Below, piece by piece: positions 1 to 6,214 of a DNA stretch of 39,118 bases. Position 1 is the first letter of the stretch; every line of letters starts with the position of its first letter. The notes below the pieces were generated by a model. It saw only the letters and a list, made by a program, of their open reading frames with translations. It searched no databases and was not told the DNA's origin. Position numbers and translations under genes: made by a program. Origin of the DNA: SVTX01 sp045588675 (GTDB lineage Bacteria > Bacillota > Clostridia > Oscillospirales > CAG-272); the NCBI GenBank assembly GCA_045588675.1, contig JAZNER010000003.1, forward strand, positions 1 through 39,118, read 5' to 3'.

Positions 1-139
1 GAACAACCGTAGCAACTGCATTCTGCAAGGTTTCTCCATCCTCTTGGAGTGCTACGCTTATCGCACCCAAAACACCACCGTCATCCGCAGGTGCTACTGC
101 TATATTTGCGTTAAAAGTAACTCTGTAAACGGTCTTACA
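1..139. repeat. Terminal direct repeat, left copy (circular overlap)
   Basis: The first 139 bases are identical to the last 139 (38980-39118). The repeat lies inside a coding region and joining the ends restores an uninterrupted reading frame. It is therefore best read as the overlap of a circular or circularly permuted genome, not as a biological long terminal repeat. A true short terminal repeat would not be expected in the middle of a gene. Confidence 0.95.
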
Positions 140-289
140 AGCGTTTCCTGCTCCTTTAAGACGGAACACGCCCGAGCCGTCTCTATGGGTTATAAACCCC
201 TTTTTGCAACAACGGTTGCCATTATCAAACAGTATATTCGCGTCTTCTGCGACTGTCTGCAAATCAATTCTGCTATATTCAGCAGCCAT
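1..289 (-). CDS. BclA-like/surface-type protein, N-terminal part (gene crosses the map ends)
   Basis: The gene starts at ATG 289 and runs off base 1. It continues at 38979 and stops at 38810, giving 152 residues when the ends are joined. This half begins MAAEYSRIDLQTVAEDANIL and has a hydrophilic first part with a Cys-Cys pair. The joined C-terminal half is a small beta-rich domain resembling the C-terminal trimer domains of exosporium BclA-like proteins. Start 289 lies 4 bp below the stop of the HNH gene. It is probably co-transcribed with that gene from the promoter at 963-991, and is followed by the Gly/Arg-rich gene. Function is inferred only: a trimeric decoration or surface protein. Confidence 0.75.
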   Translation of the reverse strand, partial: MAAEYSRIDLQTVAEDANILFDNGNRCCKKGFITHRDGSGVFRLKGAGNACKTVYRVTFNANIAVAPADDGGVLGAISVALQEDGETLQNAVATVV

Positions 290-293
290 AAAA

Positions 294-926
294 TCAATCC
301 TTTCTGTCGGTTGATTTAGGCGTTGTAATTGCTTTTTCAAAATCCCATTTCATTTTATAAATTCTATTGTGTATAAATTTATAATCTAAATTAAGAAGTT
401 TGCACCATTGCATTAAATTGTGTTTCTCACCATTATATTCAAAAACAATGTTAGTCCTTCTATTATTGCATTGTTCTTCAAATGTTATCCATCTGCAATT
501 TTCAGGGCAATAATTACCATTATTGTCAATCCTATCAATGCTCAAATTATCTTTATACCCATTATTTATAGCCCAATTATAAAACGATAAAAAAGATTTT
601 TCCCATTCATCGCAAACGCTTATACCTCTGCCACCATATCTTACATACGATTTGATATTAGGGTTGTTGCATCTGCTTTTCATTGCATTCCAAAGAGAAT
701 ATAACCTGCTGTTTTTCATTCCGTGTACTTTGTTTGTGGGAATATGTGTCAAGCAACCGCAACTTTTTACAGCTCCATTTTTCAAATTCCCACCACGAAC
801 TGTTGTGTAATTTCCACAATCACACTTGCACAACCAAACAGCAACTCCACCCTTTGCGTTTTCAAGCCTTTTTTCAACCGTTAATTTGTTAAATTTTTTG
901 CCTGTTAAATCAATAAATCTTGACAT
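294..926 (-). CDS. HNH endonuclease, free-standing homing type
   Basis: This 210-residue protein has the usual order of phage HNH homing enzymes. An N-terminal module, TGKKFNKLTV followed by CKCDCGN and KSCGC cysteine pairs, probably binds zinc or DNA. The linker includes LYSLWNAMKSRC. The HNH core has SIDRIDNNGNYCPENCRW at about residues 128-145. A helical C-terminal tail follows. Such genes cut DNA lacking the gene and spread between phages, and they are often selfish. It has its own consensus promoter (963-991) directly upstream and sits between a terminator and the gene starting at 289. That arrangement fits a later insertion into a structural cassette. It could alternatively have been kept for a role in packaging. 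Confidence 0.85.
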   Translation of the reverse strand: MSRFIDLTGKKFNKLTVEKRLENAKGGVAVWLCKCDCGNYTTVRGGNLKNGAVKSCGCLTHIPTNKVHGMKNSRLYSLWNAMKSRCNNPNIKSYVRYGGRGISVCDEWEKSFLSFYNWAINNGYKDNLSIDRIDNNGNYCPENCRWITFEEQCNNRRTNIVFEYNGEKHNLMQWCKLLNLDYKFIHNRIYKMKWDFEKAITTPKSTDRKD

Positions 927-962
927 AAAAACACCTCTTAAAACAGTTTGTATTATAGTATT

Positions 963-991
963 ATTATATCATAATTAAATTGATTTGTCAA
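963..991 (-). promoter_or_regulatory. Consensus sigma-70 promoter for the HNH/surface unit
   Basis: Minus strand: TTGACA (986-991), 17-base spacer, TATAAT (963-968), with TG one base before the -10 (extended -10). It lies between the terminator at 1013-1048 and the HNH start at 926, leaving a leader of about 30 bases. Confidence 0.85.
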
Positions 992-999
992 GGCTTTTC

Positions 1000-1048
1000 A
1001 TAATAAAATAGAGGGGAGCATCCGTCTACTTTTGCCCGTCTGCTCCCC
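1000..1048 (-). terminator. Intrinsic terminator after the Cys-rich membrane protein gene
   Basis: On the minus strand GGGGAGCA (1041-1048) pairs perfectly with TGCTCCCC (1013-1020) and is followed by CTCTATTTTATT. It lies about 80 bp below the stop at 1129 and just above the promoter at 963-991, so it separates two transcription units. Confidence 0.75.
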
Positions 1049-1128
1049 GAAAGTCATCATCGAGCAGTAACATTATCGCCCGAACATCCGCTAAATGCGA
1101 AAGTAGTCAATCTTTTATCTATTGGTTT

Positions 1129-1932
1129 TTAGAAATTGCCACAACCGCAACCGTTAGAAGCGTAGTTTACCGTTCCGCAACAGTTGGTCGGGAATGTAAC
1201 CTGCTGGGGAGGCTGAACGATATATGCGGGTTCAGGGCACTTATCGCCAAGGCGAGAAATAAGGTACTCATTCTGCTTAGCCTGTGAAGCCGCAAGACGG
1301 AGAGCCATGTTCTCATCGCGGAGAGTCTGTGTCTTTTCTGCCGCAAGGTAGTCAATAATTCTGTCGCCTACCTTGTCGATTGCTTGCAGGGTGTTGCAGT
1401 TATATGCCTGTGCATCAAAGCGGTTCTGCAAGTTCATCTTCTCGAGGTCGCAGCAACAATCGGAAATCTGCTTGGAAATTGTCCAACTGTTTCTCTCATT
1501 ACCGTAAGCAACATCTTTAATTGCTCCCTTTACATCACAGCAACACTGTGCCTGCTGATAACCGAGGTTTGCAATAGAACTGTTTATACCGCTAAATCCT
1601 TGGCAAAGTGTCTGCTGAACGCCCGCAAAGCCGTTAAGCATATTGGTATTCTGTGCATAGAAGCCGTCGCAGAGACCGTTGTTTACGCCATCAAGCTTTC
1701 TTTCGATAGTTGCAAAGTCGGTGGCGAGGACATAGTTTTCACCTACACCGCTTCCACCGCCAAAGCCACCGCCATATCCGCCGAAGCCACGGTTGCCACC
1801 CCATCCAAACAGAAGCAAGATTACAATCCACGCCCAATCGTTACCGAAAAGGCCGTTGTTGCCATAACCTCCGCCGTTGGTGGAGTCTCTGCCTACCGCA
1901 TAACCAGTTGCGAAGCCATTATCTTCCATCAT
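1129..1932 (-). CDS. Gly- and Cys-rich protein with one membrane segment
   Basis: This 267-residue protein has a Gly/Asn-rich N-terminus, one hydrophobic segment (WAWIVILLLFGW, about residues 34-45) and a run of Gly-Gly repeats. A long helical region carries CCCD motifs, and the tail is Cys-rich (NGCGCGNF). The family recurs in gut Clostridia phages, usually next to the short Gln-rich protein encoded here at 1999-2208, and its function is unknown to me. The start at 1932 has GGAG eight bases upstream; the ATG at 1929 is the alternative. The clustered cysteines suggest disulfide cross-linking or metal binding at a membrane or virion surface, which is inference. It is the last gene before a terminator. 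Confidence 0.75.
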   Translation of the reverse strand: MMEDNGFATGYAVGRDSTNGGGYGNNGLFGNDWAWIVILLLFGWGGNRGFGGYGGGFGGGSGVGENYVLATDFATIERKLDGVNNGLCDGFYAQNTNMLNGFAGVQQTLCQGFSGINSSIANLGYQQAQCCCDVKGAIKDVAYGNERNSWTISKQISDCCCDLEKMNLQNRFDAQAYNCNTLQAIDKVGDRIIDYLAAEKTQTLRDENMALRLAASQAKQNEYLISRLGDKCPEPAYIVQPPQQVTFPTNCCGTVNYASNGCGCGNF

Positions 1933-1968
1933 AGTTTTTTCTCCTTATAAAATAAAGTATATATGCCA

Positions 1969-1991
1969 AATCAAGCCGTACGCTCTTGATT
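1969..1991 (-). other. Small intercistronic hairpin
   Basis: AATCAAG and CTTGATT form a 7-bp stem with a 9-base loop between the genes at 1999-2208 and 1129-1932. There is no clear U tract. It may affect mRNA processing or stability, but no function can be assigned. Confidence 0.3.
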
Positions 1992-1998
1992 GAAGCCA

Positions 1999-2208
1999 TT
2001 AGTTATCTCCCATAAACTGCGCCACCTGTTGCGCTATTTGGGAATATCTGTTAAATTCCGCTTGCGACATTCTTCCCGAAGCAAGCAACTGTTCGACTTG
2101 CTGACGAGGATTTCCATTGAATTGTTTTCTAAATTCTCTCGCCTGTTGTGCGATTTGTTCAAGGGGATTGTTTTGTCTGCCCATAGCATTGTATAAATTA
2201 TTCGACAT
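1999..2208 (-). CDS. Short Gln/Asn-rich helical phage protein
   Basis: This 69-residue soluble protein begins MSNNLYNAMGRQNNPLEQ and continues with a helical, Gln-rich region containing QQVEQLLASGRMSQAEFN. Proteins of this design are common beside the Gly/Cys-rich membrane protein in Clostridia phages, and I know no assigned function. GAGGAGG lies about nine bases before the ATG and within the end of the upstream gene, which it overlaps by 11 bp, suggesting translational coupling. A minor virion component or assembly partner of its neighbours is plausible but unproven. Confidence 0.75.
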   Translation of the reverse strand: MSNNLYNAMGRQNNPLEQIAQQAREFRKQFNGNPRQQVEQLLASGRMSQAEFNRYSQIAQQVAQFMGDN

Positions 2209-2734
2209 CGTTTTCTACCTCCTCAACCGCCTTTTTGACGGCCCTTGCTTTTGGTTTCGCCCTTAACTCGTCCAATTCACTCCGTAGTGCCTCAAATTCT
2301 TTCTGTAACGCCTCGAAGCTGTCCATGCTTACAAACTTACTGCCACATTGACATTCGTGCTTGTGCGAAGTTTTTGGGGCGTTGTCGGCGGTGCGTTCTG
2401 TATAGTCAAGAATACGCATAGACGGAACACCCTGTGCATTTACTGATTTGATATATACGGTGTCCTTGTTCTTATCCCAAAGAGTAACGCTGTTATTCGG
2501 TGCGACCAAATAACTTTCCGCCTCTGTCTGCCCTAAGACCCATAACATATCGTTTGACGGGGCAGTTTGCATCATTGGCATCTGCTGAATAGGCGTCTGC
2601 ATCGGCATCTGTTGCTGAACGGGCATCTGCTGAAATTGCTGACCGCCTTGCATATTTTGGTTGTCAACGTTCGGTATTGATGGATTATAATATCCCATCG
2701 GTCTTGCATAAGGTGCATAATAAGGGTAAGCCAT
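2198..2734 (-). CDS. Gln/Met/Pro-rich phage protein with coiled-coil C-terminus
   Basis: This 178-residue protein has three parts. The first 60 residues are low complexity, rich in Tyr, Pro, Gln and Met. A conserved middle (MLWVLGQTEAESYLVAPNNS, then VTLWDKNKDTVYIKS) looks like a small beta domain. The tail has HECQCG followed by a heptad-like Glu/Leu helix and a basic patch. Families with this middle motif recur in Clostridia phages and are often annotated as hypothetical or structural. AAGGAG precedes the ATG. It is in line with 2737-3117 upstream and 1999-2208 downstream. I infer a virion- or cell-surface-associated protein whose N-terminal repeats are variable. Confidence 0.75.
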   Translation of the reverse strand: MAYPYYAPYARPMGYYNPSIPNVDNQNMQGGQQFQQMPVQQQMPMQTPIQQMPMMQTAPSNDMLWVLGQTEAESYLVAPNNSVTLWDKNKDTVYIKSVNAQGVPSMRILDYTERTADNAPKTSHKHECQCGSKFVSMDSFEALQKEFEALRSELDELRAKPKARAVKKAVEEVENDVE

Positions 2735-2736
2735 AT

Positions 2737-3117
2737 TTATTCTCCTTTTTCAAAATAATAAACTACGGGTTCTCTGCCGCTCTGCCAAGCATCATAATAG
2801 CAACCGTCAATAATGGCAACTGCGTGTGTTCCTGTACCAATCACAAAAACACCTTTTGGGTGGTCTTGGCAAAAATCTTCTACTGAATAGCAATCAGGAC
2901 AATCTTCTATTGTTCGCCTTTTGAAGCCTTTGTGTCTTAAATATGCGCTAAAAATCGCATTGGAGTTTGGGAGGTCGCCCATCATAAAACCTTGAACACA
3001 TAAATCAACATAAGTTTTCTCCCACGATTGATTTAATGCCTTTGATATTGCACGAATAACGCAATCACCTACACGCAAGCCGAGCGGGTTATTTAGATAC
3101 TCTATCCACATCGTCAA
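2737..3117 (-). CDS. Predicted papain-like cysteine peptidase-fold protein
   Basis: This 126-residue protein has GDCVIRAISKALNQSW near residues 17-32 and TGTHAVAIIDGCYYDAWQSG near 94-113. That is the Cys...His...Asp/Asn order of papain/C39-like peptidases: Cys19, the His of THAVAI, and the Asp of YYDAW. A short Cys pair (DCPDC) lies between. Phage homologues are common but their substrates are unknown to me. It overlaps the end of the 45-residue gene 3089-3226. Met3 (3111) is an alternative start. Because no classical endolysin was found, this is one candidate for a lysis or processing enzyme, but the family is not an established lysin. Confidence 0.7.
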   Translation of the reverse strand: MTMWIEYLNNPLGLRVGDCVIRAISKALNQSWEKTYVDLCVQGFMMGDLPNSNAIFSAYLRHKGFKRRTIEDCPDCYSVEDFCQDHPKGVFVIGTGTHAVAIIDGCYYDAWQSGREPVVYYFEKGE

Positions 3118-3226
3118 ATACTTTTAACATACCTTTTTCACGCAAAACTTGAATAGTGCGGAAAACCACAAGAAAAGGAAGCTCGTTCAATTCTTTGTGC
3201 GACCTAATAAATTGAGTTATATTCAT
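3089..3226 (-). CDS. Small hypothetical protein, 45 residues
   Basis: ATG 3226 follows GAGGTGATGAT, a good ribosome site. The protein begins MNITQFIRSHKELNELPF and ends in VDRVSK. It is likely all-helical with no membrane segment. Its end overlaps the start of the cysteine-peptidase-like gene by 29 bp. It is the first gene after the strong terminator at 3256-3295. I see no promoter just upstream, so the unit may depend on read-through. Function unknown. Confidence 0.6.
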   Translation of the reverse strand: MNITQFIRSHKELNELPFLVVFRTIQVLREKGMLKVFDDVDRVSK

Positions 3227-3249
3227 ATCATCACCTCACGCATATAGCA

Positions 3250-3295
3250 TAACAAAAAAGACAACCATTCACAATCAAGTGAATAGCCGTCTTTT
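3250..3295 (-). terminator. Strong intrinsic terminator after the sigma-like gene
   Basis: A 17-bp stem (3279-3295 with 3256-3272) closes a 6-base loop and leads into TTTTTT on the minus strand. Several pairs are G-U in minus-strand RNA. It lies about 20 bp below the stop at 3316. Confidence 0.85.
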
Positions 3296-3315
3296 AGCCG
3301 TATTTTGTTCTATTT

Positions 3316-3528
3316 TTATAGGTGTTTAATCAACTTTTCGGTTGCTTTATATACTATTGTTTTTGTCTGCTGAACAGATAAATCAAATTCCTCTGCCAAC
3401 GGCTCATAGCAAATACCGTCAAGCAATCGTCTTTTCAATATCGCTCTGTCACGCTCTGAAAATATCCATTGTTCGATCAAATTTTCCCACTCACTCCGCG
3501 AAAGGTCGTAATTCTCCGTTTTCCTCAA
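3316..3528 (-). CDS. Sigma-70 region 4-like small regulator
   Basis: This 70-residue protein resembles sigma factor region 4: helices through ERDRAILKRRLLDGICYEPL, then a helix-turn-helix AEEFDLSVQQTKTIVYKA. Phages of Gram-positive hosts often carry such proteins (ArpU/RinA-like or sigma-like) as late-gene activators. The start is TTG 3528, eight bases after GGAGGT. It is nested in the last 38 bp of the NDT-like gene in another frame, so translation is coupled. A strong terminator follows. A late-transcription role is inferred. Because all promoters here are consensus sigma-70, it may act by contacting host RNA polymerase and not as a free sigma factor. Confidence 0.75.
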   Translation of the reverse strand: MRKTENYDLSRSEWENLIEQWIFSERDRAILKRRLLDGICYEPLAEEFDLSVQQTKTIVYKATEKLIKHL

Positions 3529-3817
3529 GTCGCATTACCTCCATTTTCACGAGTTTGGCAAAATCTATTTCTTTTCTAACTCCATTTGAAATTTCGCTTG
3601 CCACAATTAATTTATCTGCACAAGTCAGTAAATCAAGGCAAAGCTCCATTTCATCATCATACCCTATTTCCCCATATTCAAAGTGTGAGAAAGCCAATAA
3701 AGGGCAAACATAGCAATTTGCAAGGTCTTTCACTTGCAAATCGTGTGTTATTTTCTTTGCCTTTTCGATATTCTCTTTGTCGCCGCCATATTGATGCGAT
3801 ACATAATATACAGCCAT
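3491..3817 (-). CDS. Nucleoside 2-deoxyribosyltransferase-like protein (DUF4406 type)
   Basis: This 108-residue protein has the small Rossmann-like NDT fold pattern. It opens with MAVYYVSHQYGGDKENIEKA (strand, then a glycine-containing loop) and has YVCPLLAFSHFEYGEIGYDD in the middle. MELCLDLLTCADKLIVASE follows, then GVRKEIDFAK. The HQYGG loop and the GVRKEIDFA stretch match phage DUF4406/NDT-like proteins, which cleave or transfer the N-glycosidic bond of deoxynucleosides. A nucleotide-pool role is inferred. Its ATG overlaps the stop of the phosphoesterase gene as TAATG, and the sigma-like gene begins inside its end. Confidence 0.7.
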   Translation of the reverse strand: MAVYYVSHQYGGDKENIEKAKKITHDLQVKDLANCYVCPLLAFSHFEYGEIGYDDEMELCLDLLTCADKLIVASEISNGVRKEIDFAKLVKMEVMRLEENGELRPFAE

Positions 3818-4602
3818 TACATCGTCACCTTTATTTCTTTATGGTTTCCGCAAACTGTTATAATCTGCGGAGCGTGAGACGAGGGTATGAGCATTTTTTG
3901 AGCCGCATAGCCGCCATATTCAAGCCAAGAGGTCGAGGAAACAACCTTGAACGGCTTAACACTCACCTTGTTGTTGTGCGTGTCTATCTGGATTTTTGAC
4001 GGCTGTGTTACAAAGGGTTTGTGAGTATGGCCGACAATAAGGCAATCCATTCCGTCAATGACATATCCAAATCGCTCATTTCGGTTTACAGAACCTCCTG
4101 TCAACATTCCACCGCCTGCCCCGTGAGTAACCACAAGTGTGTATGTTGGATTTCTCGCCCCATCTCCGTCTTGTCTGCCAAATTGCATTTTTAGAAAAGC
4201 AACGTTTTCGCGATAAAGATGTTCAAGGTCGAGTTTGCACATAATATCATATGTCGGGTCATTGTCAGCATCTTTTCCGCTTCTGCGTTCGTGGTTGCCC
4301 GTCACCGCACACAAAATGCGGTCTTTTATCGGATCTAACATTTCAGCCATAAGTCGCTTTTGTTCTCTCGGTCGCATAGTTTCCGCAAATACATTCGCCA
4401 CACTATTTCGGGTCGAATTATTTATGAGGTCACCCCCAAGAATAACATGGCAATTTGGAACGCTCTTGACTTGATTTATAAAATTTATCCATTCCGTCTG
4501 CATATGCTCACTCGCTCCCAAATGAACATCTGAAATGGGGATAATTGTTATATCATCTCTATCTTTGAAATGCTTTTGTATAAGTTCAAAATCGGAGTGC
4601 AA
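3817..4602 (-). CDS. Calcineurin-like metallophosphoesterase
   Basis: About 261 residues from the chosen start. It carries the full set of metal-binding motifs of the family: SDVHLG (Asp25, His27), GGDLIN (Asp58), TGNHE (102-105), VVTHG and VGHTHKP. Substrates in phage relatives may be phosphodiesters in DNA or RNA, nucleotides or phosphoproteins; nothing here narrows this. The chosen start is TTG 4602, seven bases after AAGGAG; a longer frame from TTG 4644 has no ribosome site. It sits between the zinc-ribbon membrane protein and the NDT-like gene, overlapping the latter by one base, in the unit served by the promoter at 5079-5107. Confidence 0.85.
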   Translation of the reverse strand: MHSDFELIQKHFKDRDDITIIPISDVHLGASEHMQTEWINFINQVKSVPNCHVILGGDLINNSTRNSVANVFAETMRPREQKRLMAEMLDPIKDRILCAVTGNHERRSGKDADNDPTYDIMCKLDLEHLYRENVAFLKMQFGRQDGDGARNPTYTLVVTHGAGGGMLTGGSVNRNERFGYVIDGMDCLIVGHTHKPFVTQPSKIQIDTHNNKVSVKPFKVVSSTSWLEYGGYAAQKMLIPSSHAPQIITVCGNHKEIKVTM

Positions 4603-4662
4603 GGCAATTCTCCTTATTATTTGAATTTTCCGCAAGACGGGCAACGAGTGGGTGTTTTCTTT

Positions 4663-4989
4663 TTACGGGTTTTCGTTGTTGTTTTCTTGTACTTTATCTT
4701 CTGCTTCGCCATTTACAATACTACCGCCATTAATAATAGAATTGTTGTTGCCACCTTCGGCATCTTGTTCGATGTCATATTCTTCTGTAATTGTTTCAAC
4801 TGTCTCGAATTGGGCTTCATAGACAATCCACGCAAGATTAGTACCAATCAAAGCGCCAATCAGCACGAGAATGACAATCCAAAGTCTTTTGTTATGCCGT
4901 TCGCTTCTCGCCATTGCGCTTTCGTGCACCACATAAGGCACGGTCACATTAAGATTTTCTGTTCCGCAACCATTACAAGTCTTTGCCAT
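4663..4989 (-). CDS. Zinc-ribbon-like membrane protein with acidic tail
   Basis: About 108 residues from Met at 4989, which has GGAGG eight bases upstream; an in-frame ATG at 5004 overlaps that site. The N-terminus CNGCGTEN looks like half a zinc ribbon. VPYVVHESAMARSERHNKRL follows, then one membrane helix (LWIVILVLIGALIGTNLAWI), then an acidic Asn/Gly-rich tail. This layout is common in Clostridia phages beside lysis genes. It is the first gene after the promoter at 5079-5107 and its leader is strongly structured. A role in lysis timing or membrane takeover is possible but unproven. Confidence 0.7.
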   Translation of the reverse strand: MAKTCNGCGTENLNVTVPYVVHESAMARSERHNKRLWIVILVLIGALIGTNLAWIVYEAQFETVETITEEYDIEQDAEGGNNNSIINGGSIVNGEAEDKVQENNNENP

Positions 4990-5026
4990 TTTCTTTTCCT
5001 CCATAACCTCATAAATTAAAGAAAGA

Positions 5027-5073
5027 GGGGAAACCGCGAGGTAACGGCTTTCGGGTGTACATCCCTATCCCCC
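5027..5073 (-). promoter_or_regulatory. Structured 5' leader RNA
   Basis: Between the promoter at 5079-5107 and the gene starting at 4989, minus-strand RNA can pair GGGG/CCCC at its ends (5070-5073 with 5027-5030). These enclose two inner hairpins: GGG-ATGTACA-CCC and AAAGCCG...CGGTTT (bulged G). A pyrimidine-rich TCTTTCTTT tract follows. It may be an attenuator, or a structure that controls access to the ribosome site. I matched it to no known riboswitch class. Confidence 0.4.
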
Positions 5074-5078
5074 ATAAC

Positions 5079-5107
5079 ATTATAACATTTTATTTTTGCT
5101 TTGTCAA
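5079..5107 (-). promoter_or_regulatory. Consensus sigma-70 promoter
   Basis: Minus strand TTGACA (5102-5107), 17-base spacer, TATAAT (5079-5084) with an upstream TG. The -35 overlaps the end of the XhlA-like gene. It serves 4989 to 3316: membrane protein, phosphoesterase, NDT-like and sigma-like genes. Confidence 0.85.
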
Positions 5108-5388
5108 GTGGCGAAGAAATAAAAAGCAACAACAGCCACTACGATTGCACCCAGCACGGCGGCGGTCAGCCAGTTGTTAAACTTCAATCCGTTCTTGGTT
5201 TCGGTTCTCATTTGTCTTTGCTCTGCAAGAATTAAATCAATTCGCTTGTCATCGTTGGCAAACCTCGCATTTACCTTTTCTTGCTTTTCGTTGCAATCTT
5301 CGATTTTGACATATCTTTCATCAGCCTCCGCCAAAAACTCCGCCTTTAATGCTTGTATTTCGCTGTGTTCAAGAGCCACCTTTGTCAC
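5104..5388 (-). CDS. XhlA-like coiled-coil protein with C-terminal membrane anchor
   Basis: This 94-residue protein has a long charged helix (residues about 5-65, heptad-like) followed by NWLTAAVLGAIVVAVVAFYF, a single C-terminal membrane segment. This is the shape of XhlA-type haemolysin/holin-accessory proteins, which help lysis at the membrane. It overlaps the end of the holin-like gene, and its GTG start at 5388 (or GTG 5379) is probably coupled to it. It is the last gene of the long late unit; the next promoter's -35 overlaps its stop codon. Confidence 0.6.
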   Translation of the reverse strand: MTKVALEHSEIQALKAEFLAEADERYVKIEDCNEKQEKVNARFANDDKRIDLILAEQRQMRTETKNGLKFNNWLTAAVLGAIVVAVVAFYFFAT

Positions 5389-5677
5389 CGCCCTTTAACA
5401 TCTGCTTTCCGATCTGGTTAACTCCAACCGCCGACAGACCGCTTGCGAAGCCTGTCAAAATCGCGCCATACCATTTTGCGGCAGGCATCATTTCGGGTGC
5501 AATCCAATATGTTAAAATACCAATTAGCGCGCCAATCAATGCCGCATACACGGGAATGAATTTCCTAAACTTTTCGCTTTCATAAAAGAATGCGTTTTTT
5601 AACAACTCAATTATTCCGTAAACCACAATAACAATGAACGGAATGGTTGCCACAGAATATCCATATAAATCAACCAT
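5369..5677 (-). CDS. Holin-like membrane protein
   Basis: About 102 residues from ATG 5677, nine bases after GGAGA. Two or three hydrophobic segments are visible: ATIPFIVIVVYGIIELL near the N-terminus, IPVYAALIGALIGILTYWIA, and the weaker AILTGFASGLSAVGVNQI. A short Lys/Gly-rich tail (KQMLKGGDKGG) follows. This matches small phage holins that make holes in the membrane at the time of lysis. The neighbouring XhlA-like protein supports the call. A separate endolysin is not obvious in the genome. Confidence 0.7.
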   Translation of the reverse strand: MVDLYGYSVATIPFIVIVVYGIIELLKNAFFYESEKFRKFIPVYAALIGALIGILTYWIAPEMMPAAKWYGAILTGFASGLSAVGVNQIGKQMLKGGDKGGS

Positions 5678-5690
5678 TTTATACAATCTC

Positions 5691-6119
5691 CTAAATTATT
5701 AATTTAACTTTAGCCTCATCAATGGTTGCTTGTGTCAAACCAACCTCTAACTTTATGCGCGAAGAAGTATATTCCAACGCAACCATTTTTTTGTCATTTG
5801 TCGTTCCAACGACTTGATAATTAGTCGTTGCACCGCCGACTGAAATTATTGAAACATATTGTGTTGAATTGGAGTCAATGGAAATAACATAAACGCCGCG
5901 GTTTAGCGATGTAAAGGTGTACGACCCATTTGATTGCTCAATTAAATTTAAGGTCTCCCAATTATCATCAATCTTATCAGCCTTTCCTGCTATCAAACTT
6001 CCGTTTTTTACAGAATTTTTTATAGAATTAAAGGAATTAATAATTAATTGGTCTAACGGAACAAAATTGTCTGTTCCAATGGACGAATTTATAGCCTTTT
6101 TTATCTTGCTCCAACTCAT
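5691..6119 (-). CDS. Distal tail/fibre-associated protein with N-terminal SW module
   Basis: This 142-residue protein starts MSWSKIKKAINSSIGTDNFV with PLDQLI after it. That motif occurs at the N-terminus of many Clostridia tail-tip or fibre proteins. A linker containing ADKIDDN follows, then a beta-rich C-terminal part (GSYTFTSLNRGVYVISI). The preceding small gene encodes a second copy of the N-terminal motif. The stop is TAG, followed directly by the holin ribosome site. It likely adds a small receptor-binding or decoration domain to the tail tip (inference). Confidence 0.65.
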   Translation of the reverse strand: MSWSKIKKAINSSIGTDNFVPLDQLIINSFNSIKNSVKNGSLIAGKADKIDDNWETLNLIEQSNGSYTFTSLNRGVYVISIDSNSTQYVSIISVGGATTNYQVVGTTNDKKMVALEYTSSRIKLEVGLTQATIDEAKVKLII

Positions 6120-6214
6120 ATTCGAGACACCTCTTTGATAATTTGGTCTAAAGTTTTTACATTTGCCGTTCCAAGTGTGCTATTCAAAGCGTGCTTTATT
6201 TGTGCCCAACTCAC
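6116..6214 (-). CDS. Micro-protein: duplicated SW-IK-LDQ N-terminal module
   Basis: A 32-residue open frame beginning at GTG 6214 right after GGAGGTGATTTC. Its sequence starts SWAQIKHALNSTLGTANVKT and includes LDQII, clearly paralogous to the N-terminus of the next gene. It overlaps the upstream stop (GTGA) and the downstream start (ATGA), so it is embedded in tight translational coupling. It may be a free attachment module, or the relic of a fibre whose variable C-terminal part was lost. Confidence 0.65.
   Translation of the reverse strand: MSWAQIKHALNSTLGTANVKTLDQIIKEVSRI

Noticed and set aside
1384..1950. 188-codon open frame on the plus strand
   Set aside because: Antisense to the Gly/Cys-rich protein gene, no ribosome site, low-complexity translation; a shadow of the minus-strand gene.
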